Shown one piece after another: positions 9,067-20,291 of a stretch of DNA of 64,000 nt (the first letter of the stretch is position 1; every line of letters begins with the position of its first letter). This DNA is from Citricoccus sp. CH26A (GTDB lineage: Bacteria > Actinomycetota > Actinomycetes > Actinomycetales > Micrococcaceae): NCBI RefSeq assembly GCF_000224415.1, contig NZ_AFXQ01000019.1, positions 1 to 64,000 of the forward strand. The letters run 5' to 3'. Below the pieces are notes generated by a model, which did no database searches, was not told the DNA's origin, and saw only the letters and a list, made by a program, of their open reading frames with translations. Made by a program: the position numbers and the translations under genes.

Positions 9067-10812
9067 GTGGAAAATCGCCAGCCGGCGTATCCCGGGACAA
9101 CCGTCCCGGGCCTGCGCACCCCATCCGCAATCACCCCTTCCGGACCACGACGCCGGCTCCCTCGCCCGGGTGCCCCGGCCGCCGCCGGACTCCTCACCGC
9201 CGCCGCCCTGGCCCTGACCGCCTGCGGCGGGCCGGCCACCGGAACCGCAGACCCCGCGGGTGAACCGCGGCGCGGGGGCACCCTGACCTATGCCACCGGT
9301 GACGTGGAACCGGCGTGCCTGGACCCGATCGTCTCGGGCAACGTCCCCCAAGCGCTGGTCTCGACCCAGTACCTGGAACCCCTGTTCCACCAGGACGAGG
9401 ACGGAGAGATCGGCCCCTGGCTTGCCGAGTCCTGGAAGTGGTCCAGCGACCGGCTGGCCCTGGACATCACCGTCCGCGACGACGTGAGCTTCACGGACGG
9501 CCAGCAGCTCAATGCCGAGACCATCCAGAAGAACGTCGAGTACATCAAGGACCCGAAGACCCTCTCCAGCACCGGCATCCTCGCCGTGGAGAAGGTCGAG
9601 TCCGTGGAGCTGGTGGACGAGTTCACCGCCCGGTTGCACCTGTCCGAACCGGACAATGCGTTGCTGGAGCACTTTGCCCAGGTGTGGGTACCCATCCAGT
9701 CCCAGAAGGCCCTGGCCCGCGGCATGGAGCAGAACTGCCTGGCCCCCGTCGGCACCGGGCCATTCACTGTCCACAGCTGGACCAAGCAGCGCGAGATCGT
9801 GCTGGTGCGCAACGAGGACTACCACACGCCCGCCCCCACGGCCGGGCATTCCGGACCCGCCTACCTGGACCGGATCGTCTGGCGCTTCCTGCCGGACCAC
9901 GCCAACCGCTTCTCCGCGTTGCAGGCCGGTGAGGTCGACGTCATCGACGTCATCCAGCCCCAGGACGCCATCGCCGCGGACGCCGACCCGGCACTCGACA
10001 CCCTGATCGGCTCTCGTCCCGGCCACGTGGTGAACCTGACCTTCAACACCAGGCGCGAACCCTTCGCGGACCTCCGGGTCCGCGAGGCCCTGATCCGCTC
10101 CGTGGACGTGGACGCGGCGTTGAAGAGCATCTTCCTCGGCACGGTGGACCGTTCCGACTCCGTGCTCAGCTCCATCACGAAGTACAACCACCAACAGCCG
10201 GAGGTCTTCGCGACGGACGTGGAGAAGGCGAACCGGCTCCTGGACGAGGCCGGTTGGACCGGACGGGACGCGGCGGGCTACCGCACCAAGAACGGTCGGC
10301 GGCTCTCGGCCACCGTACTGCAGACCGAGTCCGTGCTCGTCCCGGTCTCGGTGCTCGAGCAGTTCCAGGCCAGCGCCAAGGCGGTCGGCTTCGAGTTGTT
10401 GATCAGCCAGGAGGAGACATCGACCTTCAACGAACGCCGCTACGCCTGGGACTACGACCTGGCACCGATGTACTACACGAAGAACTCCCCGGCGGTACTG
10501 AACCTCACCCACCACAGGGACAACATCCCCTCGGTCATCGAAGGCGGATACCACGCCAACAACAACGGCCTTCAGGGGCCAGAGGCCGAGCGGATCGACC
10601 AGCTCCTGGACACCGGGTCCGTGACCGCGGATGAACAGGAACGCCACGACTCCTACGTCGGGGCCCAGGACGTCCTGCACTCCCAGTACCTCAACCTGCC
10701 GATCTTCGACCAGCAGACGCGCCTCGGGTTCCGTTCCGACGTCGAGGGCCTCCAGCTGATCTCGCCCCTCGGCATGCCCACCTTCTACGACACCTGGTTG
10801 GACCGCTCATGA
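9067..10812 (+). CDS. ABC importer substrate-binding lipoprotein (family 5, peptide/nickel type)
   Basis: 581 residues from a GTG with AGGAG 6 nt upstream. A long basic N-terminus leads to a lipoprotein signal with lipobox LTAC and lipidated C53. The mature part opens with GEPRRGGTLTYATG, the usual start of family 5 binding proteins, and contains the GPFTVHSW region and FNTRREPFADLRVREAL. It should capture a substrate outside the membrane for the permeases and ATPase encoded next. The two monooxygenases downstream suggest a substrate that is oxidised after uptake, not a peptide. A possible promoter (TTGGTC, then GATAGA) lies near 9001-9030. The stop overlaps the next start (ATGA). Confidence 0.88.
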   Translation: MENRQPAYPGTTVPGLRTPSAITPSGPRRRLPRPGAPAAAGLLTAAALALTACGGPATGTADPAGEPRRGGTLTYATGDVEPACLDPIVSGNVPQALVSTQYLEPLFHQDEDGEIGPWLAESWKWSSDRLALDITVRDDVSFTDGQQLNAETIQKNVEYIKDPKTLSSTGILAVEKVESVELVDEFTARLHLSEPDNALLEHFAQVWVPIQSQKALARGMEQNCLAPVGTGPFTVHSWTKQREIVLVRNEDYHTPAPTAGHSGPAYLDRIVWRFLPDHANRFSALQAGEVDVIDVIQPQDAIAADADPALDTLIGSRPGHVVNLTFNTRREPFADLRVREALIRSVDVDAALKSIFLGTVDRSDSVLSSITKYNHQQPEVFATDVEKANRLLDEAGWTGRDAAGYRTKNGRRLSATVLQTESVLVPVSVLEQFQASAKAVGFELLISQEETSTFNERRYAWDYDLAPMYYTKNSPAVLNLTHHRDNIPSVIEGGYHANNNGLQGPEAERIDQLLDTGSVTADEQERHDSYVGAQDVLHSQYLNLPIFDQQTRLGFRSDVEGLQLISPLGMPTFYDTWLDRS

Positions 10813-11828
10813 CCACCACGCTGCCCGCCCGCTCCCCCGCCACGGCCACCGGTCCCACCCAGTCCGGCCGACCGGCCCGCAACTCCGGGGCCACCACCAC
10901 GGCACGTTGGGCCCTGAGCCGCGTCGTCGGTGCGGCCTTCGTCCTCTGGTCCGTGGCCACCATCGCCTTCTTCGCGCTGCGGCTGGTTCCCGGGGACCCG
11001 GTGGACGCACTCCTCGGCGGCCCCGGCAACAACGCCACCGAGGAGGTCCGCCAGCAGACCCGGGAACTGTACGGCCTGGACCAGCCGGTCCTCGTCCAGT
11101 ACGCGGCCTTCCTGGCCGGACTGCTGCGGGGTGACCTCGGCCAGTCCTACCAGCTGCGCCAGCCCGTGGCCCAGGTCCTCGGCGAGCAGGTCGGCAACAC
11201 CCTGCTGCTCGCCGCCCTCGCCCTCGCGCTGGCCTGGGCGCTCGCGCTGGGGCTGGCCCTCTGGTCCACCCGTCCGGGGCGCACCGCGGCGGTCGTCGCG
11301 AGCGTGCTGGAGATCGTCTCGGCCGCCGTCCCGCACTTCTGGCTGGGCACCATCCTGATCCTGGTGTTCAGCGTGAACCTGCAGCTGCTCCCCGCCACCT
11401 CGGGAGCGCCCGGGGTCGAGGGCCTCATCCTGCCGGTCGTGACCCTGGCCGTGCCGCTGGCCGGCTTCCTCGGCCAGTCCATGCGCGAATCCATGCTCAC
11501 CGCCATGCACTCTCCCTTCGCCCTGTCCGCCCGCGCTCGCGGCGAGGCCGAGACCGGCGTGAGCCTGCGCCACGCACTGCGACACGCCGCCCTGCCCGGC
11601 ATCAACCTCTCCGGGTGGGCCTTCGGTTCCCTGATCAGCGGCGCCGTGGTGGTCGAGACGGTCTTCGCCCGCCCCGGCCTCGGTCGCACGCTGCTCGAGG
11701 CCGTCACCGTCCGGGACGTCCCGGTGGTCCTCGGGGTCGTGCTGCTGATCGCCGCTGTCTACGTCGTCGTCACGCTGCTCAGCGACCTCGCCGAACGCCT
11801 CGCCGATCCCCGCCTCCGCGACGCATGA
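10809..11828 (+). CDS. ABC importer permease, DppB type
   Basis: 339 residues with a cytoplasmic N-terminal extension of about 30 residues, then about six helices. FFALRLVPGDPVDALLGG and ELYGLDQPVLVQY are typical of the first-permease family (DppB/GsiC). The EAA coupling loop is ARGEAETGVSLRHALRHAALPG, which contacts the ATPase. It overlaps the binding-protein stop by 4 nt, which implies translational coupling. It should form the membrane channel with the second permease. Confidence 0.9.
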   Translation: MTTTLPARSPATATGPTQSGRPARNSGATTTARWALSRVVGAAFVLWSVATIAFFALRLVPGDPVDALLGGPGNNATEEVRQQTRELYGLDQPVLVQYAAFLAGLLRGDLGQSYQLRQPVAQVLGEQVGNTLLLAALALALAWALALGLALWSTRPGRTAAVVASVLEIVSAAVPHFWLGTILILVFSVNLQLLPATSGAPGVEGLILPVVTLAVPLAGFLGQSMRESMLTAMHSPFALSARARGEAETGVSLRHALRHAALPGINLSGWAFGSLISGAVVVETVFARPGLGRTLLEAVTVRDVPVVLGVVLLIAAVYVVVTLLSDLAERLADPRLRDA

Positions 11829-11859
11829 GCGTCTCCTCTCCGACTCCCCCGAGGTAGCC

Positions 11860-12740
11860 ATGACACAGACCTTCCCGGTCACCGAGGCCTCCGCCCCGGT
11901 CACCTCCCCCACCCCTCATCCACCCCGCGGTCCCCGCCGACGGCGATTCGGCCCCGCAGTCGCCATCCCAGCCACCGTGGTCACCGTGCTGGCGGTGGCG
12001 GCCATCGCCCCTGCCCTGTTGGCCCCCGGTGATCCACTGGCCATGGAACCGGCCAACGCATTCGCCGCCCCCTCGCTCCAGCACTGGTTCGGCACGGACG
12101 AGTCCGGCCGGGACGTGTTCACCCGAGTGATCCACGGATCCCGCGACTCACTGTCCATCGGTCTGCTGGCCACCGTCATCGGCGTAGGCCTCGGCCTCCT
12201 CCTCGGCGCGATGGCCGGCTGGGGATCGAGGGCAGTGGACTTCGGCGTGAACAGGGTCCTGGAGGTCCTCTTCGCTTTCCCGAACCTGCTGCTGGCGCTG
12301 CTCGTCATCACGATCCTGGGCCCCGGCGTGGTCACCACCACGCTGGCCGTCGGACTCTCCACCGCTCCAGGCTACGCCCGGATGATCCGGTCCCAGGTGC
12401 GGGCGGTCAAGCAGTCCGGCTACGTGGAGGCCTCCATCGTCCAGGGCCGCTCCCGCTGGTTCATCATCCGGCGGCACGTCCTTCCCAACGTGGCGGCTCC
12501 CCTGTTCATCCTGGCCACCCTCGGCGTCGGACAGGCCATCGTCTGGGCCTCCTCCCTGAGCTTCCTCGGTCTCGGCGCCACCCCGCCGGCCCCGGAGTGG
12601 GGTGCCATGCTCTCGGCTGGTCGCGGCTACATGTCCATCGCCTGGTGGATCACCCTCTTCCCGGGCCTCTTCATCGTGCTCAGCGCCACCGCCACCACCG
12701 TCCTCGGCCACAGCCTCCAGCAGAAGCTCAAGGAGATGTC

Positions 12741-12744
<4 letters not shown>
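11860..12744 (+). CDS. ABC importer permease, DppC type
   Basis: 294 residues. After a proline-rich start come LAPGDPLAMEPANAF and HWFGTDESGRDVFTRVIHGSRDSL, the hallmark N-terminal motif of DppC-type permeases. The EAA loop is ASIVQGRSRWFIIRRHVLPN, followed by LSFLGLGATPPAPEWGAML. It starts 31 nt after the first permease, the only real gap in this operon, and its stop overlaps the ATPase start (ATGA). Confidence 0.92.
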
Positions 12745-14478
<1,734 letters not shown>

Positions 14479-14482
<4 letters not shown>

Positions 14483-15732
14483 CCATCACCACCCCCACCA
14501 CGCAGCGATCCGCACCCGGTATCGAGGAACTCCTGGACCGTTTCCGGCCCGTCCTCGACGAGATCGCAGCCGGGTCCGTGCGGCGTGAGTCCGACCGCGA
14601 GCTGGCCCACGACGCCGTCCGTCGCCTCGCCGAGTCCGGGTTCACGGCACTGCGGGTCCCGACCGAACACCACGGCCTGGGTGCCTCCCTCGCGGACACC
14701 TTCCACCTGTTGGCACGGTTGGGGGAAGCCGACCCGAACCTGGTGCAGGCCCTGAGGGCCCACTTCACCGCGGTGGAGAACTTCCGAGCCGCCGGCCCCG
14801 CCGCGCAGGAGCGGTGGTTCCCACGCATCGTAGCCGGTGAGGTGTTCGGCAATGCCACCACTGAACGGGGCAATCGCCCCCGGACGAATGAGACACGGTT
14901 GGAGCAGCGCGATGGAGGGTGGATCCTGAACGGGACCAAGTACTACAGCACGGGAAGCCTCTACGCAGACTGGATCCAGGTCACGGCCGACCTTCCCACC
15001 GGGGAGACCCGGAGGGTGACCGTTCACCGTGGGGATCGCGGCGTCGAGCTCGTCGACGACTGGGACGGCTTCGGACAGCGCCTCACGGCATCGGGCACCA
15101 CTCGGTTGCTCGACGTCGCGGTGGATCCGCAGAACATCGCGGCCGTCGGAGCGCAGGAGGGCTACGGCACCCTCACCTCGTTCGTCCAGATGGTGCTGCT
15201 GGCCGCCCTGACCGGAATCGGTCGTGCGGTCCGCCGCGATGCCGTGGAGTTCGTCCGCAATCGCACGAGGGCCTATGCCCACGGGGTGGGCGACGAACCC
15301 CAGCGCGATCCCCTGGTTCAGGAGACCGTCGGACGTATCTCGGCAACGGTCTTCGCAGTGGAGTCCGCCTTCGATTCCGCTGCCCGCCGGCTGGACGGTG
15401 CCGTGGCGCGGTCCGAACGCGGAGAGCTCACCGCGGACGACCAGGCCGAACTGGACACGGTGACCTCTGAGGCCCAGATCGTCATCATCGAGCAGGTGCT
15501 CGCCGTCGCCACCCAGCTCTTCGAGGTGGGCGGCGCCTCGGCCACGACCGAGTCCCGCCGGCTGGACCGGCACTGGCGCAACGCCCGGGTACTCGGCAGC
15601 CACAATCCCCTGGCGTATCGGGCCCGGGAGGTCGGCCAGCAGCGGCTGACCGGTGATGCAGTGATCGCCCCGGTCTACATCGGTTCCGCCACCCCACACC
15701 AGTCCCACCGAGTTCAGGAGACGACCCCATGA
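14479..15732 (+). CDS. flavin monooxygenase of the DszC/SfnB type (acyl-CoA dehydrogenase fold)
   Basis: 417 residues starting with GTG that overlaps the ATPase stop (GTGA). It has the acyl-CoA dehydrogenase fold, with a helical N-terminus, a middle beta domain (TERGNRPRTNETRL, GWILNGTKYYSTGSLYADW) and a C-terminal bundle. The C-terminal motif LDRHWRNARVLGSHNPLAYRAREVG is characteristic of the DszC-like flavin monooxygenases. Lack of a fatty-acid context and pairing with a DszA-like enzyme argue for oxygenation using reduced flavin supplied from elsewhere. The substrate is unknown; organosulfur compounds are the best-known substrates of relatives. Confidence 0.82.
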
Positions 15733-17111
15733 GCCTGCCTTCCGTCCCCCTGCTGTTCAACGCCTTCCTGATGAACACTGGCTCCCACATCCAGCACGGG
15801 CAATGGCGTCATCCCGAGGCCCGCCAGTCCGAGTTCAATGACCTGCACCTGTGGCTGGACCTGGCACGGACCCTTGAGGACGGACTGTTCGACGCCATGT
15901 TCTTCGCCGATGTCTCGGGCCTCTACGGCCCAGCCGGCGGCCAGTACGTGGACAACGTCCATGAGGGGCTGCAGATCCCCTCGAATGACCCGACCGTGCT
16001 GCTGGGCGCCCTGGCCGTGGTCACGAAGCACATCGGCCTCGCCACCACCTCGAACGTGATGCAGAACCACCCGTTCAACTTCGCCCGGCAGCTGTCCACC
16101 CTGGACCACCTCTCCGGTGGCCGGGTGGCGTGGAACATCGTGACCTCCACGCAGGAGAACGCGGCCCGGAACTACGGCCTGCCCGCCCTGGTCGAACACG
16201 ACGCCCGCTATGACTGGGCCGATGAATACCTGGACGTGGTCTACAAGCTCTGGGAGGGTTCCTGGGACGAGGGGGCCCTGCTGCAGGACAAGGAGGGTGG
16301 CCGCTTCGCCGACCCGGCCCTGATCCACAAGATCTTCCATGAGGGTCCTCGTTACTCCGTCGAGGGCCCGCACTTACCCTCACCCTCGCCCCAGCGCACC
16401 CCGCTGCTGTTCCAGGCCGGCGGTTCCGAGCGCGGCATCCGGTTCGCCGCCCGGCACGCCGAGTGCCAGTTCATCGTCACGCCGACCCCCCAGGTGGCGC
16501 GGGACCACATCCGGCGCGTGCGGGCGGCGGTCGCCGAGGCGGGCAGGGATCCGCAGGACGTGAAGTTCTTCCAGGGCCTGTCCTTGGTCATCGGGGACGA
16601 CGAGTCGGATGTGAGGGCCAAGGAGCAGGACTACCTCGACTACGCCTCGGTGACCGGGTTCCTCACGCACGCCTCTCTGGGGATCCTCCCGGACGGCACC
16701 AGGCTGCCCGACGAGACCCGCCTGGTCGACATCCCGAACAACGGCGGGCAGGCCCACGTGGAGTGGTTGCGCCGTGCGACCCCCGAGCGGGAGCCCACCC
16801 TCGCCGACCTGGCCAACGGCCGGATCCGCCGGGGTTACGCCGCGGGGACGCCGGAGCAGATCGCGGACCAACTGCAGGTCTGGCGCGAGGCCGGCGTGGA
16901 CGGGATCAACCTCATCAACTGGCGGCTGCCCGGCACCTATGAGGAGTTCAACGAGAAGCTGTTGCCCGTGCTCCAGCGCCGCGGACTGGCCAAGACCGGG
17001 TACACCGAGGGCACGCTGCGGCACAAGGTCTTCGGCCGGGACCGGCTGCCGGACAACCACCCGGGAGCCCGCTACCGCGGGGCCTTCACCCCGGCCACGG
17101 CAGCGACCTGA
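15729..17111 (+). CDS. FMN-dependent monooxygenase of the NtaA/SnaA/DszA family
   Basis: 460 residues in a luciferase-like barrel. Family blocks are NTGSHIQHGQWRHPEA, LARTLEDGLFDAMFFAD, TLDHLSGGRVAWNIVTS, ARNYGLPALVEHDARYDWADEYLD, PLLFQAGGSERGIRFAA and GTPEQIADQLQVW. Relatives use FMNH2 to oxidise dibenzothiophene sulfone (DszA) or to cleave C-N bonds (NtaA). No flavin reductase is encoded nearby, so one must act in trans. The start overlaps the previous stop (ATGA). The 3' end converges on the ABC exporter 37 nt away. Confidence 0.88.
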   Translation: MSLPSVPLLFNAFLMNTGSHIQHGQWRHPEARQSEFNDLHLWLDLARTLEDGLFDAMFFADVSGLYGPAGGQYVDNVHEGLQIPSNDPTVLLGALAVVTKHIGLATTSNVMQNHPFNFARQLSTLDHLSGGRVAWNIVTSTQENAARNYGLPALVEHDARYDWADEYLDVVYKLWEGSWDEGALLQDKEGGRFADPALIHKIFHEGPRYSVEGPHLPSPSPQRTPLLFQAGGSERGIRFAARHAECQFIVTPTPQVARDHIRRVRAAVAEAGRDPQDVKFFQGLSLVIGDDESDVRAKEQDYLDYASVTGFLTHASLGILPDGTRLPDETRLVDIPNNGGQAHVEWLRRATPEREPTLADLANGRIRRGYAAGTPEQIADQLQVWREAGVDGINLINWRLPGTYEEFNEKLLPVLQRRGLAKTGYTEGTLRHKVFGRDRLPDNHPGARYRGAFTPATAAT

Positions 17112-17147
17112 CGAGGCCGTCGGCCCCTGGCCGGCCGCCCCGGCGGG

Positions 17148-19031
17148 TCAGCCACCGGCGCCGGCCACGGGATCGTCGAACTGGGTCCGGTACAGCTCGG
17201 CGTAGCGGCCCCCGCGGGCCAGCAGGTCCGCGTGCGGCCCCTCCTCCACCACGTGCCCGTCCTCGACCACCAGGATGCGGTCGGCGGAGCGGATGGTGGA
17301 GAGCCGGTGCGCGATCACGACGGCGGTGCGGCCTTCCAGAGCCTCTGCCAGGGCGGCCTGGACGGCCTTCTCCGACGTGGAGTCCAGGGCGGCCGTCGCC
17401 TCGTCCAGCAGGACGACGCGCGGTGCGGCCAGCAGCAGTCGGGCGATCGTCATCCGCTGCCGCTCTCCCCCGGAGAGCCGGTAACCCCGCTCCCCCACCA
17501 CGGTGTCCAGCCGGTCCGGCAGGCCCTCGACCACGTCCCGCAGGCGGGCGCGGTCGATCGCCTCCCACACCTCCTCCTCGGTGGCCTCGGGCCGGGCCAG
17601 GGTCAGGTTCCCGCGGATCGTGTCGTGGAACAGGTGCCCGTCCTGGGTGACCATGCCCACCGTCTCCTGCAGGGAGGCGAAGGTGGTGTCCCGGACGTCC
17701 AGGCCGTTGTAGCGGACCGAACCGGAGCCGACGTCGTAGAGCCGGGCCAGCAGCGAGGCGATGGTGGACTTGCCCGCGCCCGAGGTGCCGACCAGGGCGT
17801 AGGTCTGCCCCGGCTGCACCGTGAAGGAGATCCCGTGCAGCACCTCGGCCCCGCCCCGGCGGTCCAGCACGGCCACCTCCTCGAGCGAGGCCAGCGAGAC
17901 CTGGTCCGCGCTGGGATAGGAGAACCGCACGTCCTGCACCTCGAGGGTGACCGGGCCGTCCGGGATGGCCCGCGCGTCCGGCCGCTCGCGGATCAACGGT
18001 TCCAGGTCCAGCACCTCGAAGACCCGGTCGAAGGAGACGAGGGCACCCATGATCTCCACGCGGGCGCTGGCCAGGCCGGTCAGGGGGGCGTAGAGCCGGG
18101 TCAGCAGCAGGGCCAGCGTGACGACGTCCCCGGCCTCGAGCGTCCCGGCCAGGGCCTGCAGCCCGCCGATGCCGTAGACCGCCGAGAGGGCGAGCGCGGA
18201 GACGAGGGTCAGTGCGGTCATGAACACGGACTGGCGCACCGAGATGCCCACGCCGACCGCCCGGACCCTGTCGGCCCGGGAGGCGAACTCGGCCGACTCC
18301 CGCGCGGGACTGCCGAAGAGCTTGACGAGGGTGGCCCCGGCCGCGGAGAACCGCTCGGTCATCTGGTCGCCCATGGTCGCGTTGGACTGGGCCTGGCTGC
18401 GGCTCAGTTCGGCGATCTTGCCGCCCATGAAGCGCGCCGGGATCAGGAACAGCGGCAGCAGCACCAGGGAGACCAGCGTGACCTGCCAGGAGGTCGTCAG
18501 CATGACGATGAGGGTCAGCACCAGGGAGACCACGTTCATCACCACCCCGGACAGGGTGCGGGAGATCGCCGTCTGGGCGCCGATGACGTCGTTGTTGAGC
18601 CGGGAGACCAGGGCACCGGTGCGGGTGCGCATGAAGAAGGCGATCGGCATGGTCTGCACGTGGTCGAACACCGCGGTGCGCAGGTCGTAGATGATGCGCT
18701 CCCCCAGGTCGGAGGACAGCCACCGGGTCACCACGCCCAGGATCGCGTCGAGCACGGCCACCAGGGCGATCAGCAGCGCCAGCCGGATGATGAGCGCGGA
18801 CGTCCCCCCGCCGACGATCGCGTCCACCACGTCCCCGGCGAGGATGGGCGAGGCCACCCCCAGGAAGGCCCCGACGACGGAGAGCACGAGGTAGAACAGC
18901 AGCTTGCCCTTGTACCGGCGGACGAAGTCCAGGGTGCGCCGTACGGTGCCCGGCCGCAGTCCCCTGCCGGCCTGGTCCGCGCCGCGGCTCATCCGGTACA
19001 TCGTCATCCACGCGGCCCGTTCCATGCTCAT
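17148..19031 (-). CDS. ABC exporter half-transporter (fused membrane and ATPase domains)
   Basis: 627 residues. The N-terminal 340 or so form a six-helix exporter domain (FYLVLSVVGAFLGVASPILAGDVVDAIV; GALVSRLNNDVIGAQTAISRTLSG). The C-terminal nucleotide-binding domain has Walker A GTSGAGKST, Q-loop VTQDGHLFHDTIRGNL, signature LSGGERQRMTIARLLL, Walker B VVLLDEATAALDS and the switch AHRLSTI. It probably acts as a homodimer or as a heterodimer with another half-transporter. It resembles lipid/drug exporters; the substrate is unknown. The ATG has AGGAG upstream and overlaps the stop of the preceding small gene. Confidence 0.93.
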   Translation of the reverse strand: MSMERAAWMTMYRMSRGADQAGRGLRPGTVRRTLDFVRRYKGKLLFYLVLSVVGAFLGVASPILAGDVVDAIVGGGTSALIIRLALLIALVAVLDAILGVVTRWLSSDLGERIIYDLRTAVFDHVQTMPIAFFMRTRTGALVSRLNNDVIGAQTAISRTLSGVVMNVVSLVLTLIVMLTTSWQVTLVSLVLLPLFLIPARFMGGKIAELSRSQAQSNATMGDQMTERFSAAGATLVKLFGSPARESAEFASRADRVRAVGVGISVRQSVFMTALTLVSALALSAVYGIGGLQALAGTLEAGDVVTLALLLTRLYAPLTGLASARVEIMGALVSFDRVFEVLDLEPLIRERPDARAIPDGPVTLEVQDVRFSYPSADQVSLASLEEVAVLDRRGGAEVLHGISFTVQPGQTYALVGTSGAGKSTIASLLARLYDVGSGSVRYNGLDVRDTTFASLQETVGMVTQDGHLFHDTIRGNLTLARPEATEEEVWEAIDRARLRDVVEGLPDRLDTVVGERGYRLSGGERQRMTIARLLLAAPRVVLLDEATAALDSTSEKAVQAALAEALEGRTAVVIAHRLSTIRSADRILVVEDGHVVEEGPHADLLARGGRYAELYRTQFDDPVAGAGG

Positions 19032-19435
19032 GGCCTGGGCTCCTGGTCCTCGGCCGTCCCACCGGGGGCGCCGGCCGCCGTCGCGTCGGTCGCGCCGGCC
19101 GGGGCCCGCCCGCGCGGGGGATGCGCGGACGGGGCGGTGACCTCCGCCGCGAGGAGCCGCTCGATCGCGCGCAGCGAGGCGGCGTGGGCGCGGTCGAATC
19201 CGGCCTGTCCCGAGCCCTCGGCCAGTCCCGCCGCGTAGCCGGCGATGAACGCCGTGGCCGCGGCGTCGTCGTCCTGACCCGAGGCCGCCGCGGCGATCCG
19301 CGCGGCCCGGGAGAGCCGGGCGGTGTCCGGGCTGACGCCCGAGAGCTCGAGGGCGGCCATCAACCGCTCCGGCCAGCCCGCCGGATACTGCGGGGCGGAG
19401 GCCTGCGGGGACGGGGCGGGAACGTTCTGGGGCAC
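19028..19435 (-). CDS. hypothetical alanine-rich protein upstream of the ABC exporter
   Basis: 135 residues from a GTG with a TAGACT box exactly 6 nt upstream (19442-19447) and no ribosome site, so probably leaderless. The middle (WPERLMAALELSGVSPDTARLSRAARIAAAASG and FIAGYAAGLAEGSGQAGFDRAHAASLRAIERLL) looks helical and soluble; the C-terminal 35 residues are low-complexity. There is no signal or membrane segment. It overlaps the exporter gene by 4 nt, so the two are co-transcribed. I do not recognise the family. Confidence 0.7.
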   Translation of the reverse strand: MPQNVPAPSPQASAPQYPAGWPERLMAALELSGVSPDTARLSRAARIAAAASGQDDDAAATAFIAGYAAGLAEGSGQAGFDRAHAASLRAIERLLAAEVTAPSAHPPRGRAPAGATDATAAGAPGGTAEDQEPRP

Positions 19436-19441
19436 CGCACC

Positions 19442-19447
19442 AGTCTA
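19442..19447 (-). promoter_or_regulatory. -10 box for the small gene and ABC exporter
   Basis: TAGACT on the minus strand lies 6 nt before the GTG at 19435. This is the recurrent leaderless layout of this window. Confidence 0.5.
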
Positions 19448-19475
19448 GGTCGGCGCCCGCGCCGGGCTCCCGGGA

Positions 19476-19970
19476 TCAGGCGACGGCGGCCAGGAAGTCG
19501 GTCCACTGCTCCGCCGGGCGCTCCAGTTCCCGGATCCGCCACTGCGGTCCCCGCGGGCGGGCGGGGGTGACCCGCAGGGTCCAGCCCATCTGCGCCAGGG
19601 TGCGGTCGCCCTTGGCGTTGTTGCACTTCAGGCAGCACGCCACCAGGTTCTCCCAGGAGTCCTCACCCCCGCGGGACCGCGGGTGGATGTGGTCCACCGT
19701 GGTGGCGGAGCGTCCGCAGTACCCGCACTGGTGCCCGTCCCGGCGCAGGACGCCGCGGCGGGAGACGGCGGCGGTGTCCGCGTGCGGGATCCGGATGTAG
19801 CGGTTCAGCAGGATCACGGCCGGGCGCATCACCGTACAGGTCGGCCCGACGACGGGGTCCCCGCCGTCGGCGAGCACGCTCGCCTTCCCGGTTCCCACCA
19901 GCAGGATGGCACGGCGATAGCTGACGACGGACAGCGGCTCGTAGCCGGCGTTCAGGACCAGAGTGCGCAT
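19476..19970 (-). CDS. HNH endonuclease domain protein
   Basis: 164 residues from the ATG at 19970 (GAGG ribosome site upstream); a longer in-frame extension to 20144 is not supported. The N-terminus MRTLVLNAGYEPLSVVSYRRA is typical of the chromosomal HNH family. The zinc-binding and catalytic region is C82-x2-C85, then DHIHPRSRGGEDSWENLV, then C113-x2-C116. It is widespread in Actinobacteria as a housekeeping gene of unclear role. It sits alone; nothing nearby suggests a mobile element. Confidence 0.9.
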   Translation of the reverse strand: MRTLVLNAGYEPLSVVSYRRAILLVGTGKASVLADGGDPVVGPTCTVMRPAVILLNRYIRIPHADTAAVSRRGVLRRDGHQCGYCGRSATTVDHIHPRSRGGEDSWENLVACCLKCNNAKGDRTLAQMGWTLRVTPARPRGPQWRIRELERPAEQWTDFLAAVA

Positions 19971-20215
19971 GGGATGACCTCGCGGCTCGGGGGTGCCGCG
20001 GGCGCCGGATCGCCTGCCGGGTACCGACCCGGCCATCCGGCGTCTGCGGAGTGTATCGGGGGCGATCAGGTTCAGGATACGCGCCGCTCCCCCGGGCGCG
20101 GGACCGCGGCTCCCGACGCCGGGCGTGTCCCGGGCAGTGTTCACGGACCCGTCATGCCGCGTTCACGCGTCCGCACGGTCGCTGACGAGCACCCACCCGG
20201 GATGCCGGGAACGAC

Positions 20216-20247
20216 CGAGGGCCCCTCCGTGTCCGGAGGGGCCCTCG
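20216..20247. terminator. terminator downstream of the NlpC/P60 gene
   Basis: A perfect 14-bp stem (CGAGGGCCCCTCCG and its mirror) has loop TGTC. It lies 45 nt after the stop of the minus-strand NlpC/P60 gene. Confidence 0.85.
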
Positions 20248-20291
20248 TAGCAGTCGTCACCCGGCCGGTGGCCGGGGCAGGTGGTCGGTGG